NCBI RefSeq assembly: GCF_041262165.1
Contig: NZ_JBGCBY010000001.1
Coordinates: 62,001 to 126,000, forward strand
Length of the DNA: 64,000 bases
DNA from: Streptacidiphilus sp041262165
Lineage (GTDB): Bacteria; Actinomycetota; Actinomycetes; Streptomycetales; Streptomycetaceae
Reading direction: 5' to 3'
Of this stretch, positions 17,947 through 26,754 are shown in pieces. The position numbers and the translations under genes were made by a program. The notes below the pieces were generated by a model. It had not been told where the DNA came from. It ran no database searches and worked only from the letters and a program-made list of their open reading frames with translations. Every line of letters starts with the position of its first letter. The first letter of the stretch is position 1.

Positions 17947-18555
17947 ATGATCGACCCGGTGACCATCGAGGATCCGACCGGAGCCGTCCGGGTGTTCGAC
18001 CACAAGCGCGCCGAGGACGCCGTGCGCGAGCTGCTGCTGGCCGTGGGCGAGGATCCCGACCGCGAGGGGCTCCAGCAGACCCCCGCCCGCGTCGCCCGGG
18101 CCTACCAGGAGATATTCGCCGGCCTCTGGCAGGAGCCCGAGGACGTGCTGACCACCACCTTCGACCTCGGCCACGACGAGCTGGTGCTGGTCAAGGACAT
18201 CGAGCTGGTCTCCTGCTGCGAGCACCACCTGCTGCCGTTCCACGGGGTCGCCCACGTCGGCTACATCCCGGCTGCCAGCGGCAAGATCACCGGGCTGTCG
18301 AAGCTCGCCCGGCTGGTGGACGTGTACGCCCGCCGCCCGCAGGTGCAGGAGCGGCTCACCACGCAGATCGCGGACTCGCTGATGCGGATCCTCGACGCCC
18401 GCGGTGTGATCGTCGTGGTCGAAGCCGAGCACATGTGCATGTCGGTTCGCGGCATCCGCAAGCCCGGTGCCAAGACCCTCACCTCGGCCGTCCGGGGACA
18501 GCTGCGCGACGCCGTCACCCGTGCCGAGGCGATGAGCCTCATCATCGGCCGCTAG
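17947..18555 (+). CDS. folE: GTP cyclohydrolase I
   Basis: The 202-residue type IA enzyme converts GTP to 7,8-dihydroneopterin triphosphate, the first step to folate. The zinc ligands are visible: Cys90/Cys91 and His93/94 in CCEHHLLPFHG, and a second HMCMSVRG block at 162-169. The start ATG 17947 follows CTGGAGGAG. The stop codon TAG is part of the CTAG that begins the palindromic element at 18552, so that element lies exactly at the 3' end of the gene. folP, folB and folK lie 4-6 kb downstream rather than adjacent. Confidence 0.96.
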   Translation: MIDPVTIEDPTGAVRVFDHKRAEDAVRELLLAVGEDPDREGLQQTPARVARAYQEIFAGLWQEPEDVLTTTFDLGHDELVLVKDIELVSCCEHHLLPFHGVAHVGYIPAASGKITGLSKLARLVDVYARRPQVQERLTTQIADSLMRILDARGVIVVVEAEHMCMSVRGIRKPGAKTLTSAVRGQLRDAVTRAEAMSLIIGR

Positions 18556-18774
18556 GAGGGTGCTGAAGATCTAGGCCGGGCTCGCGACGCCCTGCGCTCG
18601 CGACGACAGCGGCTCCGCCGCGGGCGCTTGCCGCGTTGTCTCCCCCACCCTTCGGGCGGGAGGTGCCCCCTGGTCGCCCTCTACCAACCACGGTTGGCTC
18701 CCTCCTCCGCCTTGCAATCGAAGCCGCAGGACGACGCTCCCTGATCCGGCCTAGATCTTCAGCACCCCTCCTAG
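18552..18774. mobile_element. MITE-like element 1 (223 bp, 28/29-bp terminal inverted repeats, CTAG ends)
   Basis: The left end (18552-18579) and right end (18746-18774) are inverted copies that differ by one inserted G, and both terminate in CTAG. The interior is non-coding and GC-rich, with motifs (CGGCTCCGCCGCGGG, GCTTGCCGCGTTG) that recur in the elements at 26751 and 53041. The left CTAG contains the folE stop codon. No transposase is encoded. Together with the flanking bases it fills the 301-base gap between folE and the next gene. As RNA it would fold into a long hairpin and could also terminate transcription. Confidence 0.7.
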
Positions 18775-18856
18775 CCGGCCGTCCGGCTCGCCCCCGAGCG
18801 CGGAGCCGGGAGCTGGGGGCCCCGAGCCCGGCGGCCCGCCGTCCGGCAGGCTCCGG

Positions 18857-20053
18857 TCAGGAGTCGACCTTGAGCCCGAGGTTGGGCGAGGCGCTGTCGG
18901 TGGGCGTCTCCAGCTTGGTGGACATCCAGCGCAGCGCGGCCGGGGTCTCCTGGTTCCAGGTGGTGAAGTTGTGCCCGCCGGACGGCAGGAAGAGCGTCGA
19001 CACGTGCATCGGGTCCTTCGCCGCCGCGGCGAAGTCCAGGGTGGGCTTGTAGTCGGGCTCGCCCTTCTTGCTGCTCGCGACCAGCACCGACACCGCGGGG
19101 GACGGCAGGTTCTTCAGCCGCCACATCAGGTCGTTCTCGTTCTGCAGCTGCTTGCTGCCGCCGAAGAGGTCACCGGTGGTGCTGTCCACGGCCGCCTTGT
19201 AGTAGCCGGAGAGGGACGCCGCGGCGCCGAACGCCTCGGGGTGACGCATCGACAGCTTGAGCGCGCAGTAGCCGCCGGTGGAGTCGCCGATCACGCCCCA
19301 GTTCACCCCCGCGGTACCGACCCGGTAGCGCGCCGCCATGGCCTCGTGCAGGTCCTTGGTGTAGAAGGTCTCGGCCTGCGGGCCGTTGACGGCGTCCACG
19401 CACTCGTTGTCCCTGGGCATGGCGACCGACGGACGCATCATGACCAGGATCGTCGGCTGCATCTGCTTCTGGTAGATCGCCTGGGCCACGACGGTCGGGT
19501 ACTTCATCCGTGTGATGAGATTCTCAGGCGTGCCCGGGTAGCCGGTGAACACCAGCACCACCGGGAACTTCGCTCTCGCGTAGGCCGGTTCGCCGTACTG
19601 CGGCGGCAGGTAGACGTAGGCCGGCTCGTCAAGACCCGTGCCCGAACCCTTGATTGTGACCTTCTGCACACTGCCGCCGCCGACGCCGGTCGGGGCGCCG
19701 GGCAGCATCAGCGCCACCGGCTTGGTGTCCAGCACCTGCACCCCGGCAACCTTGGTGGTGGCCGCCGCGCTCGGGTGTACCCCGTCGTTGATGGACACCG
19801 GGGCGTTGGTCTGGCCGGTACCCAGCAGGTCGTCCCAGGAGCTGTAGAAGGCACCCCAGTTGTTGGCGGCCAGGCCGATCGCGCCCAGGCTCAGTACCTG
19901 ACTGGCCAGCAGCATCCCCACCCTGCCCAGCAGCGCCCGCCAGTTGCGCTTGCTCAGACGGGGCCAGACCCAGACCGTCGCCACAAAGCAGAGCACCGCC
20001 AAGAACGCGACGAGTATCTGCAGTTTCTGGCTGGTCAGTCCCATGTCCCACAT
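18857..20053 (-). CDS. membrane-anchored alpha/beta-hydrolase esterase (Ag85/esterase D-like)
   Basis: The 398-residue protein has about three N-terminal membrane helices (residues 8-70), then an external alpha/beta-hydrolase domain. The nucleophile Ser258 lies in IGDSTGGY. The C-terminal histidine is in LPSGGHNFTTW, and an Asp/Glu between them would complete the triad. The fold resembles the antigen 85/S-formylglutathione hydrolase superfamily, which has several paralogues in Streptomyces. The substrate is unknown, and mycolyl transfer is unlikely because streptomycetes lack mycolic acids. It is divergent from the DUF2156 gene. Confidence 0.85.
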   Translation of the reverse strand: MWDMGLTSQKLQILVAFLAVLCFVATVWVWPRLSKRNWRALLGRVGMLLASQVLSLGAIGLAANNWGAFYSSWDDLLGTGQTNAPVSINDGVHPSAAATTKVAGVQVLDTKPVALMLPGAPTGVGGGSVQKVTIKGSGTGLDEPAYVYLPPQYGEPAYARAKFPVVLVFTGYPGTPENLITRMKYPTVVAQAIYQKQMQPTILVMMRPSVAMPRDNECVDAVNGPQAETFYTKDLHEAMAARYRVGTAGVNWGVIGDSTGGYCALKLSMRHPEAFGAAASLSGYYKAAVDSTTGDLFGGSKQLQNENDLMWRLKNLPSPAVSVLVASSKKGEPDYKPTLDFAAAAKDPMHVSTLFLPSGGHNFTTWNQETPAALRWMSTKLETPTDSASPNLGLKVDS

Positions 20054-20264
20054 CCTGTACTGGCGGCTTTCCGCATGCGTGTTGAGGGTTCGGTCGCCCG
20101 TGGCGGAGTTTGGGCGTGCGGAGGTCTAGACGTTCCAGCATGCCTGGGAAGTTGCTGTGCTTTAGCAAAACGTTATCGGAGAGGGCGAAACTCATGCCTG
20201 AAGAGGATGCTCTCCTACTGGGGTCTGACCGAACCCCTTACCTGAGCCTCTACTCTCTTTACCC

Positions 20265-22088
20265 ATGAGCGATACCCAGGCCACCGAGAGCCCGAACCGC
20301 AAGGGCCTGCAACTGCCCAAGGTCTCCTCCCCATGGGTGCCCGCGGTGGTCGGTTACGCCACAGCCCTGGTGGGGCTGGGGGACATCGCCGGTGCGGTCG
20401 CCCCGCACTTCAAGGGCAGTGAGGTGCACGAGCTCGCCAGCTTCCTCCCGGGGACCGTCACCACGGTGGCGACCGCCGCCTCGCTGGTCGTCGGCATCCT
20501 GCTGATCATGCTGGCGCACGCGCTGCGCCGCAGGAAGCAGCGGGCCTGGAAGGCCGTCGCGGTGCTGCTGCCGGTCGGCGGGCTGCTCGAGGCACTGCGC
20601 TGGCACCACACCGGAACGGCGATTGTCACTTTCGTGGTGTTCGTGGTCCTCCTGGTGAACCGCAAGGAGTTCTACGCGCTGTCGGATCCGCGTACCCGCT
20701 GGCGGGCGCTGTGGAACTTCGTCGCCATGTCGCTCATCAGTTTTGGTCTCGGACTGATCATCGTCAGTTCGCACGCCAAGACCACGGTGGGTGTGCCCGG
20801 TTTCACCGACCGCTTCTGGCAGGTCGCCTGGGGGCTCATCGGCATAGGCGGGCCGATCCACTACACCTCGCCGCGCACCGGCGACCTGGTCTACTACTCG
20901 CTCGCCGGCCTCGGGCTGTTCACCCTCGTCAGCACGCTGTGGCTGGCCACCAAGCCGTCCAAGCCGATAGCCGAGCTCAGCCGGGGCGAGGAGGGGCAGG
21001 TCCGCGAGCTGCTGGCGAAGCACGGCGCCCGCGACTCGCTGGGCTACTTCGCGCTGCGCCGCGACAAGAGCGTGATCTTCTCGCCCAGCGGCAAGGCAGC
21101 CATCGCCTACCGGGTGGTGTCGGGTGTGATGCTCGCCTCAGGCGACCCCATCGGCGACGTCGAGGCATGGCCCGGGGCGATCAAGCGCTTCATGGAGGAG
21201 GCCCACCGCTACGCCTGGGTGCCGGCCGTCATGGGCTGCAGCGAGACCGGCGGCGAGGTGTGGACCCGCGAGGCCGGCCTGGACGCCCTGGAGATCGGCG
21301 ACGAGGCCATCGTCGAGGTCGCCGACTTCACCCTGGAGGGACGCGCGATGCGCAACGTCCGCCAGATGGTCAAGCGGATCGAACGCGCAGGGTACGAGTG
21401 CCGGGTGCGGCGGGTGAGCGAGCTCACCGACCTGGAGCTGGCGCAGATCCGGCACGCCGCCGACGCCTGGCGCGGCACCGAGACCGAGCGCGGCTTCTCC
21501 ATGGCGCTGGGCCGCTTCGGCGATCCGGCCGACGAGGGCTGTGTCGTGGTCACGGCCCACAAGCTGCCGGAGGGCGCGGCGGAGGGCGCCAGCGACATCC
21601 GCGCGGTGCTGCACTTCGTGCCGTGGGGCAAGGACGGCATCTCGCTGGAGCTGATGCGCCGTGACCGCGACGCCGACCCGGGCCTCAACGAGCTGCTGAT
21701 CGTGAAGGCGCTGGAGGCCTGCGGCGAACTCGGCGTCGACCGGGTGTCGCTGAACTTCGCGATGTTCCGCTCGGCGCTGGCCCGCGGCGAGCGGATCGGA
21801 GCGGGGCCGGTGCTGCGCGCCTGGCGCGGGCTGCTGGTGTTCCTGTCGCGGTGGTTCCAGATCGAGTCGCTGTACAAGTTCAACGCCAAGTTCCGGCCGA
21901 TCTGGGAGCCGCGGTTCCTGGTCTACCCGACCGCTCGCGACCTGCCCCGGATCGGGATCTCGGCGCTGCAGGCCGAGGCGTTCATCGTGATGGAGCTGCC
22001 GAAGTCCCTGCGGCGGCGTCAGGAACGGCGGGCGGCGGCGGGGCTGGCGCCCGGCACGGGCGGCGGGGCCGTCGCCGAGGTGCGCTGA
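20265..22088 (+). CDS. DUF2156 / MprF-like phosphatidylglycerol aminoacyltransferase-type membrane protein
   Basis: The 607-residue protein has about six N-terminal membrane helices (residues 27-225) and a C-terminal double-GNAT DUF2156 domain (about 240-580). This is the architecture of MprF and of the N-terminal half of LysX. These proteins transfer an amino acid from aminoacyl-tRNA to phosphatidylglycerol. Conserved blocks include a GDPIGD segment and SLNFAMFRS near the C-terminus. No LysS domain is attached; a separate lysS lies 20 kb away. A TACTCT -10 box ends eight bases before ATG 20265, so the mRNA may be leaderless. Confidence 0.85.
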   Translation: MSDTQATESPNRKGLQLPKVSSPWVPAVVGYATALVGLGDIAGAVAPHFKGSEVHELASFLPGTVTTVATAASLVVGILLIMLAHALRRRKQRAWKAVAVLLPVGGLLEALRWHHTGTAIVTFVVFVVLLVNRKEFYALSDPRTRWRALWNFVAMSLISFGLGLIIVSSHAKTTVGVPGFTDRFWQVAWGLIGIGGPIHYTSPRTGDLVYYSLAGLGLFTLVSTLWLATKPSKPIAELSRGEEGQVRELLAKHGARDSLGYFALRRDKSVIFSPSGKAAIAYRVVSGVMLASGDPIGDVEAWPGAIKRFMEEAHRYAWVPAVMGCSETGGEVWTREAGLDALEIGDEAIVEVADFTLEGRAMRNVRQMVKRIERAGYECRVRRVSELTDLELAQIRHAADAWRGTETERGFSMALGRFGDPADEGCVVVTAHKLPEGAAEGASDIRAVLHFVPWGKDGISLELMRRDRDADPGLNELLIVKALEACGELGVDRVSLNFAMFRSALARGERIGAGPVLRAWRGLLVFLSRWFQIESLYKFNAKFRPIWEPRFLVYPTARDLPRIGISALQAEAFIVMELPKSLRRRQERRAAAGLAPGTGGGAVAEVR

Positions 22089-22177
22089 CGACCCCAGGTC
22101 GCAAACCGCGCGGTGCCGTAGACACGCGCCGGTGCGGCGGAGGCGGGGTTGGGGGGACGACCGTCGCACCCCCGACA

Positions 22178-23077
22178 ATGTCCTCCATGAACGCGTACAG
22201 GAGCCCGCTGCCCGGACTGGACGACTGGGGACGCTGCGGGGTGATGGGGATCGTCAACGTCACCCCGGACTCCTTCTCCGACGGCGGACTGTGGCTCGAC
22301 CCGGGGACGGCCGTCGCCCACGGCCTCGCCCTGGTCGCCCAGGGCGCCGACATCATCGATGTCGGCGGTGAGTCCACCAGGCCGGGCGCTGTGCGGGTCA
22401 CCCAGGAGGAGGAACTCCGCCGGGTGCTGCCGGTCGTCCGCGGCCTGGCCGAGGGCGGCGCGCTGGTCAGCGTCGACACCATGCGCGCGGCCGTGGCCGA
22501 GGCAGCGGTCGAGGCCGGGGCGCGGATCATCAACGACGTCAGCGGGGGCCGCGCCGACGAAGGAATGGTGGCGGTCGCAGCTCGAACGGGTGTCCCTTTC
22601 GTGGTGATGCACTGGCGCGGGCAGTCCGCCGGTATGGATGAGCTGGCCGGCTATGGGGATGTAGTGGGCGAGGTCATCGAGGAAGTGGAGCGCCAGATGG
22701 ACGCGGTGGTGTCCGGCGGGGTGGATCCCGCCCAGGTGATCGTCGACCCGGGGCTCGGCTTCGCCAAGACCAGGGAGCACGACTGGGCCCTGCTGGCCCG
22801 GCTCGACGCCTGGTCCAGGCTCGGGCGGCCGGTCCTGGTCGCGGCCTCGCGCAAGCGGTTCCTCGGCGCCCTGCTGGCCGACCCGGCCACCGGCGAGCTC
22901 CGCCCCGCGCGCGCCCGCGACGCCGCGACGGCGGCGGTCTCCGCCCTCGCCGCGGCGCAGGGCGCCTGGGCCGTACGCGTGCACGAGGTCCCCCCGACCG
23001 TCGACGCGGTACGGGTCGAGGCCGCGCTGCGCGCGGCCAGGGGTACCACCCTGGGCACCCCTGGGGCGGTCACGTGA
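22178..23077 (+). CDS. folP: dihydropteroate synthase
   Basis: The 299-residue enzyme joins 6-hydroxymethyl-dihydropterin diphosphate to p-aminobenzoate and is the sulfonamide target. Signatures are MGIVNVTPDSFSDGG, VGGESTRPGA, a DVSGG block and ASRKRFLG. The start is ATG 22178. ATG 22187 is an alternative because a GACAAT box lies seven bases before it and would give a leaderless message. The stop overlaps the start of the NTF2-like gene by four bases, so folP, that gene, folB and folK form one transcription direction. Confidence 0.94.
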   Translation: MSSMNAYRSPLPGLDDWGRCGVMGIVNVTPDSFSDGGLWLDPGTAVAHGLALVAQGADIIDVGGESTRPGAVRVTQEEELRRVLPVVRGLAEGGALVSVDTMRAAVAEAAVEAGARIINDVSGGRADEGMVAVAARTGVPFVVMHWRGQSAGMDELAGYGDVVGEVIEEVERQMDAVVSGGVDPAQVIVDPGLGFAKTREHDWALLARLDAWSRLGRPVLVAASRKRFLGALLADPATGELRPARARDAATAAVSALAAAQGAWAVRVHEVPPTVDAVRVEAALRAARGTTLGTPGAVT

Positions 23078-23547
23078 CCGCCGAGCGGCAGTCCCGGGAG
23101 GAGCAGGAGGCGCGCGATGCGGTCGAGGCGGCGAACGCCGCCCTCTACGCGGCGCTGGAGGCCGGTGACCTCGACGCGCTCACCGACGTGTGGGTGTCCG
23201 GCGCGGACGCTGACGACGTCAGGGGTGCGATCTGCGTCCACCCCGGCTGGCCGGTGCTCCGCGGCCGCGCCTCGGTGCTCCGCTCCTACGCGCTGATCAT
23301 GGCCCACACCGAGTACATCCAGTTCTTCCTGACCGACGTGGAGGTGGAGGTCCTCGGCGATGTGGCACTTGTCACCTGCACCGAGAACATCCTTTCCGGT
23401 GGCGAGGCCGAGGAGGAGGGTGAACTCGGCCCGCTGGTCGGCGGCAGGGTTGTCGCGACCAACCTGTTCCGGCGCACCGGGGACGGCTGGCGGCTCTGGT
23501 CGCACCATGGTTCACCCGTGCTGACCAGCGGCGGTGACGACGAGTGA
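23074..23547 (+). CDS. NTF2-like (SnoaL/DUF4440-type) protein in the folate cluster
   Basis: The 157-residue protein is a cone-shaped NTF2-like domain. An N-terminal helix (AANAALYAALEAGDLDALTD) is followed by a VHPGWPVLRGRASVLRSY segment and alternating strands ending in GWRLWSHHGSPV. It starts at GTG 23074, overlapping folP by four bases. I recall it as a fixed neighbour of folP in Streptomyces. The NTF2 pocket could bind a pterin or a small ligand, but no function is established. It is soluble and cytosolic. Confidence 0.8.
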   Translation: MTAERQSREEQEARDAVEAANAALYAALEAGDLDALTDVWVSGADADDVRGAICVHPGWPVLRGRASVLRSYALIMAHTEYIQFFLTDVEVEVLGDVALVTCTENILSGGEAEEEGELGPLVGGRVVATNLFRRTGDGWRLWSHHGSPVLTSGGDDE

Positions 23548-23776
23548 GCAGGGAAGGAAGCTGCCGGCGGCGCTCTGGGAACCGTCCGCGGAATGCGGCG
23601 CCACTGCCGCGATGTTCTCCGGACGGCAGAGGGTTCGAGAGAGCCCAGACGGCCCTGCGTCCGGCGGAGGGTGTCAGTCCGCGGAGGTAGTTTGGATCAG
23701 GCAGGCAACGTCGCCTGCCGCGCTCCCGGCTGTCCGGGCACAGTGGGCGGCGACCAGAGAAGTGGGAGTGATTCGA

Positions 23777-24139
23777 TTGCTGGACCGTGTCGCGGTTCGG
23801 GGCCTTCGTGCCCGTGGCCACCATGGCGTCTTTCCGCGCGAGCGGGAACAGGGCCAGACCTTCGTGGTGGACGTGGTCCTGGGCGTCGACACCCGTCCCG
23901 CCGCCTCCGGCGACGACCTCAGCCGCACCGCCCACTACGGCATCGTCGCCGAGGAGGTTGTCGCGGTGGTGCAGGGCGAGCCGGTCGACCTGATCGAGAC
24001 TCTGGCGCAGCGCATCGCTGACCAGTGCCTGAAGCACGACGCGGTAGCGGAGGTCGAGGTGACGGTGCACAAACCGGACGCCCCGATCACGGTGCCGTTC
24101 GACGACGTGACCATCACCATCGTTCGGAGCCGCGGATGA
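23777..24139 (+). CDS. folB: dihydroneopterin aldolase
   Basis: The 120-residue enzyme cleaves 7,8-dihydroneopterin to 6-hydroxymethyl-dihydropterin and glycolaldehyde. It has the family opening DRVAVRGLRARGHHGVFPRE with the catalytic Glu, and a KPDAPI block near the C-terminus. The TTG at 23777 follows GGGAG by eight bases and gives the normal family length; GTG 23768 is an alternative. The stop overlaps the folK start. The 229 bases before it hold no gene and probably carry an internal promoter. Confidence 0.93.
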   Translation: MLDRVAVRGLRARGHHGVFPREREQGQTFVVDVVLGVDTRPAASGDDLSRTAHYGIVAEEVVAVVQGEPVDLIETLAQRIADQCLKHDAVAEVEVTVHKPDAPITVPFDDVTITIVRSRG

Positions 24140-24723
24140 GCAGCGACCCCACCACCACTCCGGTGTCCCCCCTGGTCGAGCAGCAGGTGGACTCGGCCGA
24201 CACCACCCTGCACAACCCGCGTCGCGCGGTCGTCGCCCTGGGCAGCAACCTGGGCAACCGCCTGGAGACCCTGCAGGGTGCGGTCGACGCGCTCGAGGAC
24301 ACTCCTGGAGTGCGGGTCAAGGCCGTCTCCGCGGTGTACGAGACCGAGAGCGTCGGCGGTCCCGAGGACCAGCCCGCGTACCTCAACGCCGTGCTGGTGT
24401 TGCGCACCACTCTGCCGCCGAGCTCGCTGCTGGAGCGCGCCCATGCCGTCGAGGACGCCTTCGGGCGGGTCCGCGAGGTCCGCTGGGGCGCGCGCACCCT
24501 GGATGTGGACATCCTGGCCTACGAGGGCGTCGAGCTCGACGCCCCCGACCTGACGCTGCCGCACCCCCGGGCCCACGAGCGGGCGTTCGTACTCGCCCCC
24601 TGGCTGGACGCCGACCCGGAGGCGGAGATCCCCGGTCACGGGTTCGTCGCCGAGCTGCTCGGCAAGGTCGGCGAGGCCGGCGTCCGGCGGCGCGAGGACG
24701 TCGCGCTGCACCTGCCGGAATAG
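24136..24723 (+). CDS. folK: 6-hydroxymethyl-7,8-dihydropterin pyrophosphokinase
   Basis: The 195-residue kinase transfers pyrophosphate from ATP to hydroxymethyl-dihydropterin, giving the FolP substrate. Conserved blocks are VALGSNLGNR, a TESVGGPEDQPAYLNAV segment, RWGARTLDVDIL with the metal-binding aspartates, and LPHPRAHERAFVLAP. A 30-residue N-terminal extension precedes the core. ATG 24136 overlaps the folB stop by four bases, so translation is coupled. Confidence 0.95.
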   Translation: MSSDPTTTPVSPLVEQQVDSADTTLHNPRRAVVALGSNLGNRLETLQGAVDALEDTPGVRVKAVSAVYETESVGGPEDQPAYLNAVLVLRTTLPPSSLLERAHAVEDAFGRVREVRWGARTLDVDILAYEGVELDAPDLTLPHPRAHERAFVLAPWLDADPEAEIPGHGFVAELLGKVGEAGVRRREDVALHLPE

Positions 24724-24778
24724 CCGACGTCGGCGAGTAGGCTCTGAATTCCGGGGGCGGGTACCGCTTCTGGGCTCT

Positions 24779-24820
24779 GGGTTCCGAGTTCTGGGTTCCG
24801 AGTTCTGGGTTCCGAGTTCT
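24779..24820. repeat. 14-bp tandem repeat, three exact copies
   Basis: The unit GGGTTCCGAGTTCT is repeated at 24779, 24793 and 24807. Degenerate copies (GGGTTGTGGG and similar) extend on both sides from about 24765 to 24870. The region between folK and the DUF3180 gene is much richer in T than its surroundings. Confidence 0.85.
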
Positions 24821-24884
24821 GGGTTGTGGGTCCACGGCTCTGAGTTGTGGGTTCTTGGATGTGGGTTCGTCTGAAGGGGAGATC

Positions 24885-25382
24885 GTGAAGGCGCTACGTC
24901 CTGTCGTGCTCGCCGCGATCACCCTCGTCGCCGGGGTGCTGGCCTGGGCGGGCTCGCAGCTGTGGAACTCCACCGGCTCGCTGCCGGGGGTTCCGGCCGC
25001 GGCGCCGATCGTGCTGGGGATCATCGCGGTGGTGCTCACCGCCACGGCGATCTCGCTGCGGTCGCGGTTGCGGGCGCAGCGGGACCGGGTCCCCGATGCG
25101 AAGGGCGTCGATCCGCTGTCGGCGGCCCGCGCGGTCGTCCTCGGGCAGGCGAGCGCGCTGGTGTCGGCGCTGGTCACCGGGGTGTACGGCGGCATGGGCG
25201 TGTTCCTGCTGAGCCTGTGGGACTCCGTCCCCGCTCGCAAGGGGCAGGCCGTGACCGCGCTCTTCGCGGTCGTCGCGGGTATCGCGGTGATGGCGGCGGG
25301 CCTGTGGCTCCAGCACATCTGCCGTCTTCCCGACGATCCGGACGCTCCCCCACCCGTGCGCGCCTCCGTCGACCGTCGCTGA
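24885..25382 (+). CDS. DUF3180 family membrane protein
   Basis: The 165-residue protein has four predicted membrane helices (about 6-26, 35-56, 85-108 and 118-140). It is the typical DUF3180 protein that follows folK in actinobacteria. GTG 24885 follows AGGGGA. The C-terminus is short and cytosolic. No catalytic residue is evident and the function is unknown; the constant folate context suggests only a shared operon. Confidence 0.8.
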   Translation: MKALRPVVLAAITLVAGVLAWAGSQLWNSTGSLPGVPAAAPIVLGIIAVVLTATAISLRSRLRAQRDRVPDAKGVDPLSAARAVVLGQASALVSALVTGVYGGMGVFLLSLWDSVPARKGQAVTALFAVVAGIAVMAAGLWLQHICRLPDDPDAPPPVRASVDRR

Positions 25383-25466
25383 GCGGCGAATCAGGTGACG
25401 TTCCGTCACGATTTGTGACTCCAACGTGACCGCCTGGAGCTGTCAAGACCGTCTTTGGGACCTCAC

Positions 25467-25496
25467 CTGACATGGCCGTGCCCGCCACGCTAGATT
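25467..25496 (+). promoter_or_regulatory. predicted promoter giving a leaderless transcript
   Basis: CTGACA (25467-25472) and TAGATT (25491-25496) are 18 bases apart, matching the housekeeping -35/-10 pattern. Only seven bases separate the -10 box from ATG 25504, so transcription should begin at or next to the start codon. Confidence 0.55.
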
Positions 25497-25503
25497 TCTG
25501 GCC

Positions 25504-26754
25504 ATGCCACGTGGTCGCCATCGTCAGTCCTCGCCTCTGAGCAGGCTTCTTCCGCCCACCGCCTGCGGAGTGCTGGCGATCGCCTCGCTCGTCTCCGCAG
25601 CCTTCACCGGTGATCCGGTGGTGCTGCGGGTCCTGGTCGTGGCCGCGTCCGTGGGGGCGTTCGCCGGGGCCGTGCTGCTGCGACTGCGGGAGCGCGCGGG
25701 TGAGGTCGAGTTGGAGGCCGAGATCTCGGCCCGCGCTCGTGACGAAGCCCGCTTCGAGGATCGCGCCGCGGAACTGGAGTTCCAGGCGGAGGTGGCGGAG
25801 GAGCAGGTCAAGCGGCTGGAGCGGAGGCTGCTGGCGCAGCGCAGCCAGATCGCGCGCGCGGAGGGCGAGAACGCCAGGCTGCTGCGCGAGCGAGCGCGGA
25901 TCGCCGCCGAGCAGGCGCTTCGCGAGGCCGAGGAGGTGCAGCACAAGGAGGCGGCGGCACGCGGAAACCGGCCGACGCCCACGGCGTACCTCAAGGCCGC
26001 TGCGGCGCTGCGGGGAATGGAGCGGCGTGCGGCGGTCGGGCAGGCCCAGCGGATCGCGGCCCAGGACCGGGGCATGGCCGGCGCGCGGACCCGCACCCAG
26101 GAGCAGACGGCGGAGCGTCAGCAGGCGCCGTCGCCGACCCAGCAGACGCTGCCTCAGCCGGTGCTGCCTGAGTCGGTGCTGCCTCAGTCGGTCCCGTCGG
26201 TGAAGGAGCAGCCGGAGGAGTCTCAGCAGGCACAGCCGCTGGTCGCGGAGGCTCCGGTCGTGCTCCGCCGCGCCAGGAAGGCGGCCGCCGCCAAGGCGCC
26301 GCTGCAGTCGGCCCCGTCGCCGACCGCTCAGGCGCAGACCGTGGCACAGGGGCCCGCCTGGGCCCGGGCCGCGCTGCCGCCGCTGCGCCCCGCCTCGGCC
26401 GTGCCGCCGTCCTCGCTCTCGCGTCAGTCGCGGGACCTGCGGCGGCAGGCTGCGGGCGGCAGCGGGACGTTCAACTTCTTCAGCCGTCAGGAGGCCGCGA
26501 TCTCGACCGGCCTCGGCCGGCTCGGGGACCTCGCCGACGTGGTGGGTGACGAGGCCGCCGCCGCGCAGGACCGCTACGCCGAGACGCCCGAGCCGAACGA
26601 GACGGTCGCCGGCGGCCTCCCCGAGGCGGTCCACGACCGCTCCGACGAGGCTGCGCCGTCCGCCGCCGGGCAGCAGCCGCGGCCCGATTCGGTCGACCTC
26701 ACCGCCGAGGACGAGACCGAGCCGATCGACGTGCGCGTGCTGCGGGCGCTCTAG
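25504..26754 (+). CDS. membrane protein with long coiled coil, unknown function
   Basis: The 416-residue protein has two short membrane helices near the N-terminus (about 17-35 and 40-60), then a charged coiled coil (about 62-150, heptads rich in Glu, Arg, Ala). A long Gln/Pro/Ala-rich disordered part follows, with repeated LPQSVLPESVLPQSV units around 215. An FNFFSRQEAAIS segment near 325 may be a small conserved motif. It resembles an uncharacterised Streptomyces protein that sits after the folate genes. The TAG stop is contained in the CTAG that starts element 2 at 26751. Confidence 0.7.
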   Translation: MPRGRHRQSSPLSRLLPPTACGVLAIASLVSAAFTGDPVVLRVLVVAASVGAFAGAVLLRLRERAGEVELEAEISARARDEARFEDRAAELEFQAEVAEEQVKRLERRLLAQRSQIARAEGENARLLRERARIAAEQALREAEEVQHKEAAARGNRPTPTAYLKAAAALRGMERRAAVGQAQRIAAQDRGMAGARTRTQEQTAERQQAPSPTQQTLPQPVLPESVLPQSVPSVKEQPEESQQAQPLVAEAPVVLRRARKAAAAKAPLQSAPSPTAQAQTVAQGPAWARAALPPLRPASAVPPSSLSRQSRDLRRQAAGGSGTFNFFSRQEAAISTGLGRLGDLADVVGDEAAAAQDRYAETPEPNETVAGGLPEAVHDRSDEAAPSAAGQQPRPDSVDLTAEDETEPIDVRVLRAL

